This document shows, piece by piece, positions 17,956 through 25,729 of a stretch of 64,000 nt of DNA. Within the stretch, counting starts at the first letter, position 1. Each line of letters starts with the position of its first letter. The stretch is from Ammoniphilus sp. YIM 78166 (GTDB lineage: Bacteria > Bacillota > Bacilli > Aneurinibacillales > RAOX-1), in NCBI RefSeq assembly GCF_004522215.1, contig NZ_SDLR01000004.1, positions 682,001 through 746,000 of the forward strand, given 5' to 3'. The translations under genes and the position numbers were made by a program. The notes under the pieces were generated by a model. The model had not been told where the DNA came from. It saw only the letters and a program-made list of their open reading frames with translations, and ran no database searches.

Positions 17956-19446
17956 ATGGCCAAATTGGAGATGAAGCAAATCCAAAAATCCTTTTCAGGT
18001 GTTCCGGCTCTTCGTGGCGTGGACTTTGAATTGCGGGCGGGAGAGATTCACGCCTTGCTCGGAGCGAATGGGGCAGGGAAAAGTACGTTAATGAAAATTT
18101 TAACGGGTGCTTATACATCTGATGAGGGAGACATCTTGGTTGATGGGTCCAAAGTGGAAATAGCGACTCCAGCAGATGCCAAGAAGTATGGCATTCAGTG
18201 TGTGTATCAGGAAGTGGATGTTGCTCTTGTTCCCTACTTAAGCGTAGCCGAAAATATTATGCTGGACCGCCAGGTTAATCGTAAGGGTTCCTTTTTCAAG
18301 TGGTCAAGCCTTTACCGAGATGCGGAAGGAATTCTAGCTAGATTAGGGTTTAAGATACCGGTTCGGAAAAAAGCAGAAGAGCTTACTCTTTCCGAAAAGC
18401 AAATTGTCCTCATCGCCCGGGCGATTGCTCAGGACGTGAAATACGTGATCTTTGACGAGCCAACGGCTCCTTTAAGTGTCAAGGAAGCGGATCAGCTATT
18501 TGCCTTGATGCAGCAACTGAAAAAGCAGCAGGTCGGCATGATCTTTATTTCTCACCGCCTACCAGAAATTTTTCAAGTCTGTGATCGCATAACGGTCATG
18601 CGAGACGGCCAACATGTTTTAACAAAAGCCAAGGGGGATACGAGTATCAATCAAGTGATTGCTGATATGTTAGGAAGATCTTTCTCGGAGGAGTTCCCCA
18701 AAAAGCACGTTCCTGTCGGTGACACCCTGTTTGAGGTTCGTGGAATCAAGAGCGGTAAAAAAGTCCGCGGAGTCGATCTGCATATTCGAGAAGGAGAAAT
18801 TGTGGCTGTTGCGGGTCTGGTTGGCGCGGGGAAAACGGAATTAGCGAGGGTGCTATTTGGTGCGGACCCACGGGATGAAGGAGAGATGATTTTGCGCGGC
18901 AAAAGCCTTTCGATTCACCAGCCCACAGACGCGGTACGGGAAGGCGTAGTGCTCGTTCCGGAAGAGCGGCGAAAAGAAGGGATCCTGGTGGAGGAGTCTG
19001 TACGAAACAATTTGACCTTAGCTAGTCTCCGTCAGTTTACTTCGTTCGGATTTGTCCGTCAGAGCTCGGAAGCGGCGAAATCGGGACTACTTGTGGATCG
19101 ATTAGGAATTAAAACGCCAAGCATTCACCAGTTGGTTGGCAATTTGAGCGGAGGAAACCAGCAAAAAGTGGTCATTGGCAAGTGGTTGGATACCGATGCC
19201 CAGGTCTTCATGTTTGATGAACCGACAAAAGGGGTAGACATCGGGGCGAAGACGGATATCTTTAAGCTCATCGGCGAGTTGGCTGAGCAGCGGAAAGGAA
19301 TCCTCTATTTGTCTAGTGAGCTTCAAGAAATCTTGGGCATTGCGGATCGGATCTTAGTGATGTGTGATGGTCAGATTGTCAAAGAGTTGACGCGCGAGAA
19401 AGCGACCCAGGAAAACATTATGTATTATGCAAGTGGAGGAAAATAG
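17956..19446 (+). CDS. RbsA-type ABC transporter ATPase with two nucleotide-binding domains
   Basis: 496 residues from the ATG preceded by AAGGAGGG; an earlier GTG at 17914 lies inside the intercistronic hairpin and is rejected. The first domain has Walker A GANGAGKST, signature LSEKQ and Walker B YVIFDEP. The second has the family's altered Walker A GLVGAGKTE, signature LSGGNQQK and Walker B VFMFDEP. Such tandem ATPases drive carbohydrate or nucleoside uptake with RbsC-type permeases. It is in the S-box operon, downstream of the binding protein. Its last codon is 1 bp from the permease start. Confidence 0.95.
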   Translation: MAKLEMKQIQKSFSGVPALRGVDFELRAGEIHALLGANGAGKSTLMKILTGAYTSDEGDILVDGSKVEIATPADAKKYGIQCVYQEVDVALVPYLSVAENIMLDRQVNRKGSFFKWSSLYRDAEGILARLGFKIPVRKKAEELTLSEKQIVLIARAIAQDVKYVIFDEPTAPLSVKEADQLFALMQQLKKQQVGMIFISHRLPEIFQVCDRITVMRDGQHVLTKAKGDTSINQVIADMLGRSFSEEFPKKHVPVGDTLFEVRGIKSGKKVRGVDLHIREGEIVAVAGLVGAGKTELARVLFGADPRDEGEMILRGKSLSIHQPTDAVREGVVLVPEERRKEGILVEESVRNNLTLASLRQFTSFGFVRQSSEAAKSGLLVDRLGIKTPSIHQLVGNLSGGNQQKVVIGKWLDTDAQVFMFDEPTKGVDIGAKTDIFKLIGELAEQRKGILYLSSELQEILGIADRILVMCDGQIVKELTREKATQENIMYYASGGK

Positions 19447-19447
19447 C

Positions 19448-20428
19448 ATGAAGGTGATGGATTGGATTTACAAGTATGGAACGTTAGCGGTTATTGGACT
19501 CGTTATTGTATTTTTTAGTGTGTTAAACCCGTACTTTTTTACCTACGGAAACTTAGCGGATATTCTCCGTTCTATCTCGATCGTGACGCTGGTAGCGATT
19601 GGGGTTACGTTTTCCTTGATTGTAAACGGCTTTGACCTATCTGTTGGCTCTATCGTATCGTTTGCCACGGTGGTGTCCTCCTCCATGATGATTTGGTATG
19701 AACAGGGGTTGTTGGTCACGCTCATGGTGCCGATTCTGCTCAGCGTGCTAATTGGATGGATCAACTCTTTATTAATCGTAAAGATTCGCATTCCAGATTT
19801 GTTAGCCACGCTAGCGACTCTGTACATTGTGAAGGGAATTCATTTAACTTATACCAAAGGGTATTCCATTTATGCCAATATGCCCATGACGGATGGATCA
19901 ACGGCTCCAGGAAAATTCAATGAATCCTTTCTTTGGCTAGGACAAGGGCAAATGGCCTCGATCCCGGTTCCGGTGTTGTTGATGTTATTGGCCGTAATCG
20001 TGGTTCATGTCTACCTGAATTACACGCGCCAGGGTCGCTTGCTTTATATTACCGGCGGAAACGCAGAGGCGGCACGCTTATCCGGTGTTCCTGTAGAACG
20101 TTATCGTACGCTGGCTTATCTCTTATCAGGGTTATTCTGCGGTTTGGCTGGAATTTTACTGGCTGCCCGAATTGGAACCGGACAGGTCGATGGAGGAGCG
20201 CCGCTCTTGATGGATGCTGTGGCTGCTGCTTTCGTTGGGTACTCCGTGTTCGGGGCAGGTAAACCAAATGTCATTGGTACTTTTTTCGGTGCTGTATTAA
20301 TCGGGGTTCTATTAAATGGCATGACCATGCTCAATCTTCCCTATTATGCGCATGATATTGTCAAAGGAACCGTATTAGTCTTGGCTTTGGCCGTCACTTA
20401 CTATCAGTTGCGGAGAAGAAAAGCATAA
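19448..20428 (+). CDS. RbsC-type ABC transporter permease
   Basis: 326 residues from the ATG at 19448, supported by GTGGAGG just upstream; the in-frame ATG at 19427 has no ribosome site and overlaps the ATPase more. About eight to ten membrane helices with the family's VAIGVTFSLIVNGFDLSVGS segment near the N-terminus and FVGYSVFGAGKPNVIGT near the C-terminus. It forms the membrane channel of the S-box-controlled importer. Only one permease is encoded, as in ribose systems where it acts as a homodimer. Confidence 0.94.
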   Translation: MKVMDWIYKYGTLAVIGLVIVFFSVLNPYFFTYGNLADILRSISIVTLVAIGVTFSLIVNGFDLSVGSIVSFATVVSSSMMIWYEQGLLVTLMVPILLSVLIGWINSLLIVKIRIPDLLATLATLYIVKGIHLTYTKGYSIYANMPMTDGSTAPGKFNESFLWLGQGQMASIPVPVLLMLLAVIVVHVYLNYTRQGRLLYITGGNAEAARLSGVPVERYRTLAYLLSGLFCGLAGILLAARIGTGQVDGGAPLLMDAVAAAFVGYSVFGAGKPNVIGTFFGAVLIGVLLNGMTMLNLPYYAHDIVKGTVLVLALAVTYYQLRRRKA

Positions 20429-20506
20429 ACCTAGTACAAGGGTTCTACGTCTCTCATTTCTAGCATAGGTATTTATTAATAGAACATGAGAACGGAGGCA
20501 ACCAAT

Positions 20507-21136
20507 ATGAATAAAACCTGCACTTCATTCGTAATCGGATTCGTGGTTTGGCTGCTCGTCTCTTTCGCTGGACAAGCTGAGACGCATCAAGTGGATATAA
20601 AATGGAACGGAAAATCTTTGGAAACGGGACAGGTTGCCTATGTGAAGGACGGAATCGCATGGGCTCCTGTAAGAGAGGTAGCCGAGGCAGTCGGTGCAAA
20701 GGTAAGTTGGAATCAGCGAACCAGAATGGTAACGGCTGTTAAAGGGAGTACCACGTTAACGTTGCAGGCGGGTTCTGATCGAATGCAGGTGAACGGAAAG
20801 TCGATTCGGTTACCGGCCATTGTGAAGTTGGAGAAGGGACGAACAGTAGCCCCCATTCGTGTGATTACGGAAGCCCTTGGTGCAAAGGTGGAATGGATCG
20901 GGTTGGATCAAGCGGTGTATATCACAGAAGCGGGGAAGATCTCGGTTAAAGAAGCCGAGGAACGGATACGAAAGCAACTGGGAATCGGAGCAAGCAGTAA
21001 GACGGTAGTCGAGTTTGATCATCTCGAGGGGACTCAGTACGGGATTCACGTCTATGATCTTATGGGGAGCCATACGGCCACACGAGGATGGTATTACGTC
21101 GATTTGCATTCTGGGAAAGTGGATTCCATGTTTTGA
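20507..21136 (+). CDS. Secreted protein with copper-amine-oxidase-like stalk domains
   Basis: 209 residues from the ATG after ACGGAGG. Signal peptide (ends near FAGQAE). Then a repeat module of the copper amine oxidase N-terminal (stalk) type, seen as APVREVAEAVGAKVSWNQRTRMV and again as APIRVITEALGAKVEW, and a C-terminal part (about 150-209) with a beta hairpin ending GWYYVDLHSGKV, PepSY-like by eye. These domains occur in many envelope proteins of Bacillales and are thought to bind wall material; no enzyme activity is implied. It sits between the S-box operon and the acyl-CoA synthetase unit and need not belong to either. Confidence 0.8.
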   Translation: MNKTCTSFVIGFVVWLLVSFAGQAETHQVDIKWNGKSLETGQVAYVKDGIAWAPVREVAEAVGAKVSWNQRTRMVTAVKGSTTLTLQAGSDRMQVNGKSIRLPAIVKLEKGRTVAPIRVITEALGAKVEWIGLDQAVYITEAGKISVKEAEERIRKQLGIGASSKTVVEFDHLEGTQYGIHVYDLMGSHTATRGWYYVDLHSGKVDSMF

Positions 21137-21199
21137 GAAAGAATTCCGGGGAAGTGGAAGACTCTGCTGTGAAACGCTTGCAGGATCAAGGGGTCTGAC

Positions 21200-21217
21200 T
21201 TGGCATTAAAGTTGCAT
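21200..21217 (+). promoter_or_regulatory. Sigma-54-like -24/-12 element
   Basis: TTGGCA at -24 and TTGCAT at -12, with the GG and GC doublets separated by exactly 10 bp as in sigma-54 promoters. A terminator hairpin lies 60 bp downstream, before any gene, so it may be a chance match or drive a short transcript. Confidence 0.3.
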
Positions 21218-21276
21218 AAAGAAAAAATAAGATGGTTGAAACTATTACTTAGTTCTCAACTCCTCTCTCTCGTCTT

Positions 21277-21303
21277 GCCTGCCATTCGTGGTGGGCTTTT
21301 TTT
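21277..21303 (+). terminator. Terminator before the acyl-CoA synthetase unit
   Basis: GCCTGCCA-TTCG-TGGTGGGC stem (two G-T pairs) with a TTCG tetraloop, followed by seven T. It ends read-through from the 20507 gene. Confidence 0.8.
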
Positions 21304-21306
21304 CGT

Positions 21307-21339
21307 TGTAACTCACTTGAAACTCCGTTCCCTTACACT
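21307..21339 (+). promoter_or_regulatory. Candidate BTAD-regulator promoter of the acyl-CoA synthetase gene
   Basis: TGTAACT (21307-21313), 4 bp, TGAAACT (21318-21324), 9 bp, TACACT (-10). The heptamers repeat with an 11-bp period, the layout of SARP-type activator sites. The same arrangement occurs at 22850 and 28964. Confidence 0.6.
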
Positions 21340-21381
21340 AATCATACAGACGAATTTTTTCAGAAGTGGGGCGAGACTATC

Positions 21382-22854
21382 ATGATTTGGGAGACGGATT
21401 GGCTATCCAGCAGGGCGCGTTTGACCCCTGATAAGGAAGCGGTTGTCGAGATGGATTCAGGGGGACGTTGGACGTATCGGGAGCTAGATCAGCGAGTGGC
21501 GCAAGCGGTGCGCTTTTTGCAAGATCATGGAATTGGTAAAGGAGAACGAGTTGCGCTGCTCGCACCTAATCATATTTCATGTTTAGAGCTGCTTTTTGCT
21601 TGTGGAAGATTAGGGGCGGTGTTTGTACCTCTGAACACCCGATTAGGGGCTTCGGAGCTCGATTATATTTTAGAAGATTGTCAGCCAAAGTTGTTGTTCT
21701 GCCATCCTTCGTTACAAGAAGGAATCCAAGCAAAGATTCCTATAGTTAGTGTGGAAGCGTATCTTTCAGGAGAACCGGGCTTCAGCGGAGCAACGATTGA
21801 CCTGCAAGATCCGTATTTGATTATCTACACAGGGGGAACGACTGGAAGACCGAAGGGAGTCGTGCTTTCCCATAAAAATGTATTCTGGAATTCGGTCAAC
21901 ACCATTGTGAGCTGGGGCATAGCCGAGAATGATATTACGGTCACGTATCTCCCGATGTTTCACACGGGTGGCCTAAATGCTTTATCTCTCCCGATCTTAC
22001 ATATGGGTGGTAAAGTTGTGATAGGAAGTAAATTTCAAGCAGAAGAAGCCGTACAAACCATTGAAAAAGAACAATGTACCATTATCCTATTGGTACCCAC
22101 GATGTATCATATGATGATTGCGACAGAAGATTTTAAGAAGGCGTCTTTTCAGAGTGTACATACCTTTCTCTCAGGTGGAGCACCTTGTCCTCATTCCATC
22201 TATGAACCTTTTGAGAAGCGAGGACTCCGATTTAAGGAGGGCTATGGGTTAACGGAAGCGGGCCCCAATAATTTCTTTATCCATCCTGAGGATGTTAAGA
22301 AGAAAAGAGGCTCAGTCGGAAAGCCCATGTTCCATTCTATGGTGAAGATCGTAAAAGAAAACGGAGAGGAAGCAGCTCCTCATGAAGTGGGAGAGCTGTA
22401 TATCCAGGGTCATCATGTGTTTGAACACTACTTTAATAAACCAGAAGAGACCCAAGAAGCGAAGCAGGACGGTTGGCTGAGAACGGGAGATTTAGCCAAG
22501 CGGGATGAGGATGGTTACCATTATATCGTGGGACGGAAGAAGGATATGATTATTACCGGTGGGGAAAATGTATACCCCCAAGAAATCGAGCATTTGCTTG
22601 ATCAGCATCCATCGGTTCATGAAGTGGTGGTTTTGGGACTCCCTGACCCGAAGTGGGGGGAAGTCGTAACGGCTGCGATTGTGGTGAAAGCGGGCATGAG
22701 TCTTTTGGAGCGTGAGGTTCTGGACTATGTTTCTGCTCACTTAGGAAAGTACAAGGTTCCCAAAAAGGTTTATTTTGTGGAGGAGCTGCTGAAAACGCCA
22801 ATCGGCAAGATCGACCGCAAGGAAATGGCCTATCATCTTCAAGTGCTTCTGTAA
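21382..22854 (+). CDS. Acyl-CoA synthetase (AMP-forming)
   Basis: 490 residues, normal for the family. It activates a carboxylic acid with ATP through an acyl-adenylate and transfers it to CoA. The P-loop-like motif IYTGGTTGRPKGV, the GYGLTEAGP motif, the hinge WLRTGDLAKRD and the C-terminal PIGKIDRKEM with the catalytic Lys are all present. It lacks features that would fix chain length; the DGYHYIVGRKKDMIITGGENVYP segment is general. It stands in front of a Liv-type binding protein and shares a promoter motif with the Liv operon, so I infer it activates the carboxylate imported by that system. Confidence 0.93.
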   Translation: MIWETDWLSSRARLTPDKEAVVEMDSGGRWTYRELDQRVAQAVRFLQDHGIGKGERVALLAPNHISCLELLFACGRLGAVFVPLNTRLGASELDYILEDCQPKLLFCHPSLQEGIQAKIPIVSVEAYLSGEPGFSGATIDLQDPYLIIYTGGTTGRPKGVVLSHKNVFWNSVNTIVSWGIAENDITVTYLPMFHTGGLNALSLPILHMGGKVVIGSKFQAEEAVQTIEKEQCTIILLVPTMYHMMIATEDFKKASFQSVHTFLSGGAPCPHSIYEPFEKRGLRFKEGYGLTEAGPNNFFIHPEDVKKKRGSVGKPMFHSMVKIVKENGEEAAPHEVGELYIQGHHVFEHYFNKPEETQEAKQDGWLRTGDLAKRDEDGYHYIVGRKKDMIITGGENVYPQEIEHLLDQHPSVHEVVVLGLPDPKWGEVVTAAIVVKAGMSLLEREVLDYVSAHLGKYKVPKKVYFVEELLKTPIGKIDRKEMAYHLQVLL

Positions 22855-22880
22855 CTAGGCTGTAACTTGGATTCTATAAG
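22850..22880 (+). promoter_or_regulatory. Candidate BTAD-regulator promoter of the Liv-type binding-protein gene
   Basis: TGTAACT (22850-22856), AGGC, TGTAACT (22861-22867), 7 bp, TATAAG (-10). It overlaps the stop codon of the acyl-CoA synthetase gene and has an exact 11-bp repeat period. Confidence 0.65.
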
Positions 22881-22917
22881 CTGTAGGAACAAACAAATTC
22901 TATGTGGGGGTAGAAAA

Positions 22918-24189
22918 ATGATGATCCGTTCGAAAATGAGAAATCGCTTTCTAACTGGGATTTTAGCCACATCCATGATGATGGTAACGGCATGCGGAGG
23001 AGGCGGAAGTCAAACCACGAGTGGCGGCAGCGGTTCCACGGATGCTAAACCGGCGGAACAGGGCGCACCAGCAGCAGAAAATAAGTCTCCGATTAAAATC
23101 GGGATCGTAACTTCCAAAACAGGTGTATTGGAAGCCTACGGCAACCAGATGCTAAACGGTTTTGAGATTGGTCTGGATTACGCCACAGGAGGAACACGAG
23201 AAATTGACGGCCGCAAGATCGAAATTGTGGTAGAGGATACGCAGACGAAGCCGGATATCGCGGTTCAGAAAGCGACTAAGTTATTGGAGCAAGACAACGT
23301 GGATGTCCTGGTTGGTAGTGCGAGCTCAGCCGATACGTTAGCGATCTTGCCACTGGTTGAAGAATTTGAAAAGGTCATGGTCGTTGAACCGGCCGTAGCC
23401 GATAGTATTACAGGATCGGAGTGGAACCGCCACATCTTCCGCACCGCGCGCAACTCTTCTCAAGATGCAGCGGCTGGCGCAGCAGCGATCGCGAAGCCGG
23501 GGGTAAAAATTGCAACCTTAGCCCCAGACTATGCGTTTGGCCATGATGGAACGGCTGCTTTTGTTAAGATTGCCAAAGAGCTAGGTGCAGAAATCGTATT
23601 AGAAGAATTTGCTGATCCTAAAGCGACGGACTTTACAGCGAACGTTCAAAAAATTGTCGAGGCCAAACCTGACTTTGTGTTTGTGATCTGGTCTGGTGCC
23701 AATGCACCTTGGAAAACCCTAATGGACATGAAGCTTCCGGAAAAAGGAATCAAAATTTCTACCGGGGCCCCTGATATTGCCGGGTTGAAGACGATGAACA
23801 ACCTAGATGGTATGGAAGGCTTCACCGTTTATTATCATGAGTTGCCAAACAACAAGGTCAATGATTTCTTAAAAGAAGAGCATCAGAAACGATATAACAG
23901 TGTGCCAGACCTATTCACCGCGGGTGGTATGTCTTCTGCCATTGCCGTCGTAGAAGGTATCAAGAAAGCGGGCTCTACGGAAGCGGATAAACTCATTTCC
24001 GCCATGGAAGGCATGGAATTTGAGACACCTAAAGGCAAAATGATGTTCCGCGCAGAAGATCATCAAGCGTTGCAAACCCTTTACGCCATTAAGCTTGAGA
24101 AGCAAGAAGGAAAAGACTACTTGGTGCCAACGTTAATTCGCGAGCTTTCTCCAGAAGAGACGGTTCCGCCGATTCAGAATAAGAAGTAG
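22918..24189 (+). CDS. Liv-type ABC transporter substrate-binding lipoprotein
   Basis: 423 residues from the ATG at 22918, after GTGGGGGTAG; an upstream in-frame ATG at 22867 lies inside the promoter repeat. Lipobox VTAC-GGGG, then a type I periplasmic-binding fold of the branched-chain amino acid class: IKIGIVTSKTGVLEAYGNQM, VDVLVGSASSADTLAI, and DPKATDFTANVQKI. Members bind branched-chain amino acids, amides, or aromatic and short-chain acids. Its membrane and ATPase partners are encoded at 29041-32387, and an identical promoter motif links the two units. The nearby acyl-CoA synthetase favours a carboxylic acid ligand (inference). Confidence 0.9.
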   Translation: MMIRSKMRNRFLTGILATSMMMVTACGGGGSQTTSGGSGSTDAKPAEQGAPAAENKSPIKIGIVTSKTGVLEAYGNQMLNGFEIGLDYATGGTREIDGRKIEIVVEDTQTKPDIAVQKATKLLEQDNVDVLVGSASSADTLAILPLVEEFEKVMVVEPAVADSITGSEWNRHIFRTARNSSQDAAAGAAAIAKPGVKIATLAPDYAFGHDGTAAFVKIAKELGAEIVLEEFADPKATDFTANVQKIVEAKPDFVFVIWSGANAPWKTLMDMKLPEKGIKISTGAPDIAGLKTMNNLDGMEGFTVYYHELPNNKVNDFLKEEHQKRYNSVPDLFTAGGMSSAIAVVEGIKKAGSTEADKLISAMEGMEFETPKGKMMFRAEDHQALQTLYAIKLEKQEGKDYLVPTLIRELSPEETVPPIQNKK

Positions 24190-24199
24190 GAATAAAGGC

Positions 24200-24236
24200 A
24201 AAGGCCTCCGGAAGGGGGCCTTTCTTCTTTTTCCAA
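24200..24236 (+). terminator. Terminator of the binding-protein gene
   Basis: AAAGGCCTCC-GGAA-GGGGGCCTTT, a 10-bp stem with one G-T pair, followed by a T-rich tract. Confidence 0.85.
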
Positions 24237-24440
24237 GGGGCTTGGTCCGGGTCCGCGTATGATTCCAAGACCTCGCGAAGGTTTTTCGAGGTTGGGAGTG
24301 ATTTAGGTCTACTTTTTCTAAGAGCAATCTAACTTTGGGATTAGAATCTCTGATTTTAAGCTGCCTTTTTAAGAAATTCTGCTTTTTTTTATGATCCTTG
24401 TCCGTTCCTGAACCCCATAACTGGCGTCTGGGATCAGATG

Positions 24441-24550
24441 CTCACGAAATTTTGATTTTGCTCACGGAAAAGGGGACGATGGTCACGGAGACATGCCGTT
24501 TGGTCACGTACCTGGTACAATTCCAAATACCCAGCCCACTTTGATCACGA
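24441..24550. repeat. Intergenic array of TCACG motifs with about 21-bp period
   Basis: TCACG starts at 24442, 24462, 24483, 24504 and 24545, that is steps of 20, 21, 21 and 41 bp, most followed by GA or AA. The rest of the 463-bp gap (24190-24652) holds the terminator above and no credible gene. Confidence 0.6.
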
Positions 24551-24652
24551 AACCCAGCCACTTGTTCCCAAACCAATAATGATTCCAGGTAGGCGGAGCC
24601 CCTTACCCGGATACTTACTCGGTATAAGGGAATAACAGCGTTAAGTTTTCCC

Positions 24653-25633
24653 TTAGCCCAACAACCGATAGCACATCTCCATCAACTTAGTCCGATTCGC
24701 CTCAAGCCATTGGGTCCTCGCCCGTGTACTCTGAATTTGTGCTTTCACGGTGCCGATTTCATCCACCCCATCCCAGTACCGGCCGAGAAAATGAACAAAC
24801 ACGTCGAGTCGTCGCAACTGAATGAGCAAGGGAATGACTTGGATTTCCTCCGGGGAAAGCCGCAGTTCACTCCCATACCCTTGTAGATAGGCCTCAATCT
24901 TCAACCAACGCAGTTCATCATCCATTCCTGGCTTGGTTACGTCCGATAGACAAACTGCCAGCTCCATGACTCTAAGATCGTAAGTAACAAACTCAAAATC
25001 TAGAATGGCAGTGAGCTTCCCAGCTGAGTCATACAAGACATTAGAAGCGTTCAAATCCCCATGTATAAGCTGATGAGGCAGTGAGCGCAGGGTAGGAACA
25101 TGACGGGAGAAATCTAGGAGTTGTCGGCCCATTTCCTCTAGCTCCCCAGCTAATTCAGGAAAGGGAGGGTTGCTGCAAAACTCTAGTACTTCTTTCGTCA
25201 CTTCCATTTCATAATAGGGAGGATAAGCTGGCTTAGCGTCTACTTCTACACTGGACAGAACTTTCGTCAAGACAGCCGTACCTCGGCCAAATTCTAATAG
25301 TTGCCCAGGCTCCGCGAAGGTGGGATTATCACCAGGGATGAAAGGGAACAGGCTCACTAGTTTTTCCTCTTCCGTGGTCATGTAGGAAGCCCCATCACAG
25401 GTTAGGATAGGTACGGGAGTGTGGAAGGGAAGGGATTCTCTCGCTAAGGCAAAGAGAACCGTATGTTCAAACCCTACTTTATCTACATCTTTATGGCCTT
25501 CATAGCGCCTTAGTACATAGGAGGATACTCCATCTTGTATATAGAAAGTCGAGTTGTTCATCCCGCTCTTGCCGATACGGAGCTTGGCATCTGGACAAAT
25601 AGGATATTGTGATTGAATAATGTTAAGATTCAT
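24653..25633 (-). CDS. APH-family phosphotransferase (small-molecule kinase fold)
   Basis: 326 residues. The catalytic loop HGDLNASNVLY and the metal-binding ILDFEFVTYDLR mark the aminoglycoside-phosphotransferase / homoserine-kinase-II / choline-kinase superfamily. The N-lobe has the ATP-lysine region SSYVLRRYEG. The substrate cannot be read from sequence; many such Bacillales genes phosphorylate small alcohols or are spore-coat kinases. GGAGG lies 13 nt before the ATG, a rather long spacing. It is the only minus-strand gene between the Liv units and is divergent from the BTAD regulator. Confidence 0.82.
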   Translation of the reverse strand: MNLNIIQSQYPICPDAKLRIGKSGMNNSTFYIQDGVSSYVLRRYEGHKDVDKVGFEHTVLFALARESLPFHTPVPILTCDGASYMTTEEEKLVSLFPFIPGDNPTFAEPGQLLEFGRGTAVLTKVLSSVEVDAKPAYPPYYEMEVTKEVLEFCSNPPFPELAGELEEMGRQLLDFSRHVPTLRSLPHQLIHGDLNASNVLYDSAGKLTAILDFEFVTYDLRVMELAVCLSDVTKPGMDDELRWLKIEAYLQGYGSELRLSPEEIQVIPLLIQLRRLDVFVHFLGRYWDGVDEIGTVKAQIQSTRARTQWLEANRTKLMEMCYRLLG

Positions 25634-25664
25634 AGGGTTAGTATGTCCTCCTTCATTTCCTATA

Positions 25665-25693
25665 TTTACAAATCAATGCCCACTCGATATGAT
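25665..25693 (+). promoter_or_regulatory. SigA-type promoter of the BTAD regulator gene
   Basis: TTTACA, 17-nt spacer, TATGAT, about 40 bp upstream of the start codon. It lacks the TGTAACT repeat seen at the presumed target promoters. Confidence 0.55.
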
Positions 25694-25729
25694 ATGGATA
25701 ATAATCCCTAATCTTCCTGGAGGTCTTAC

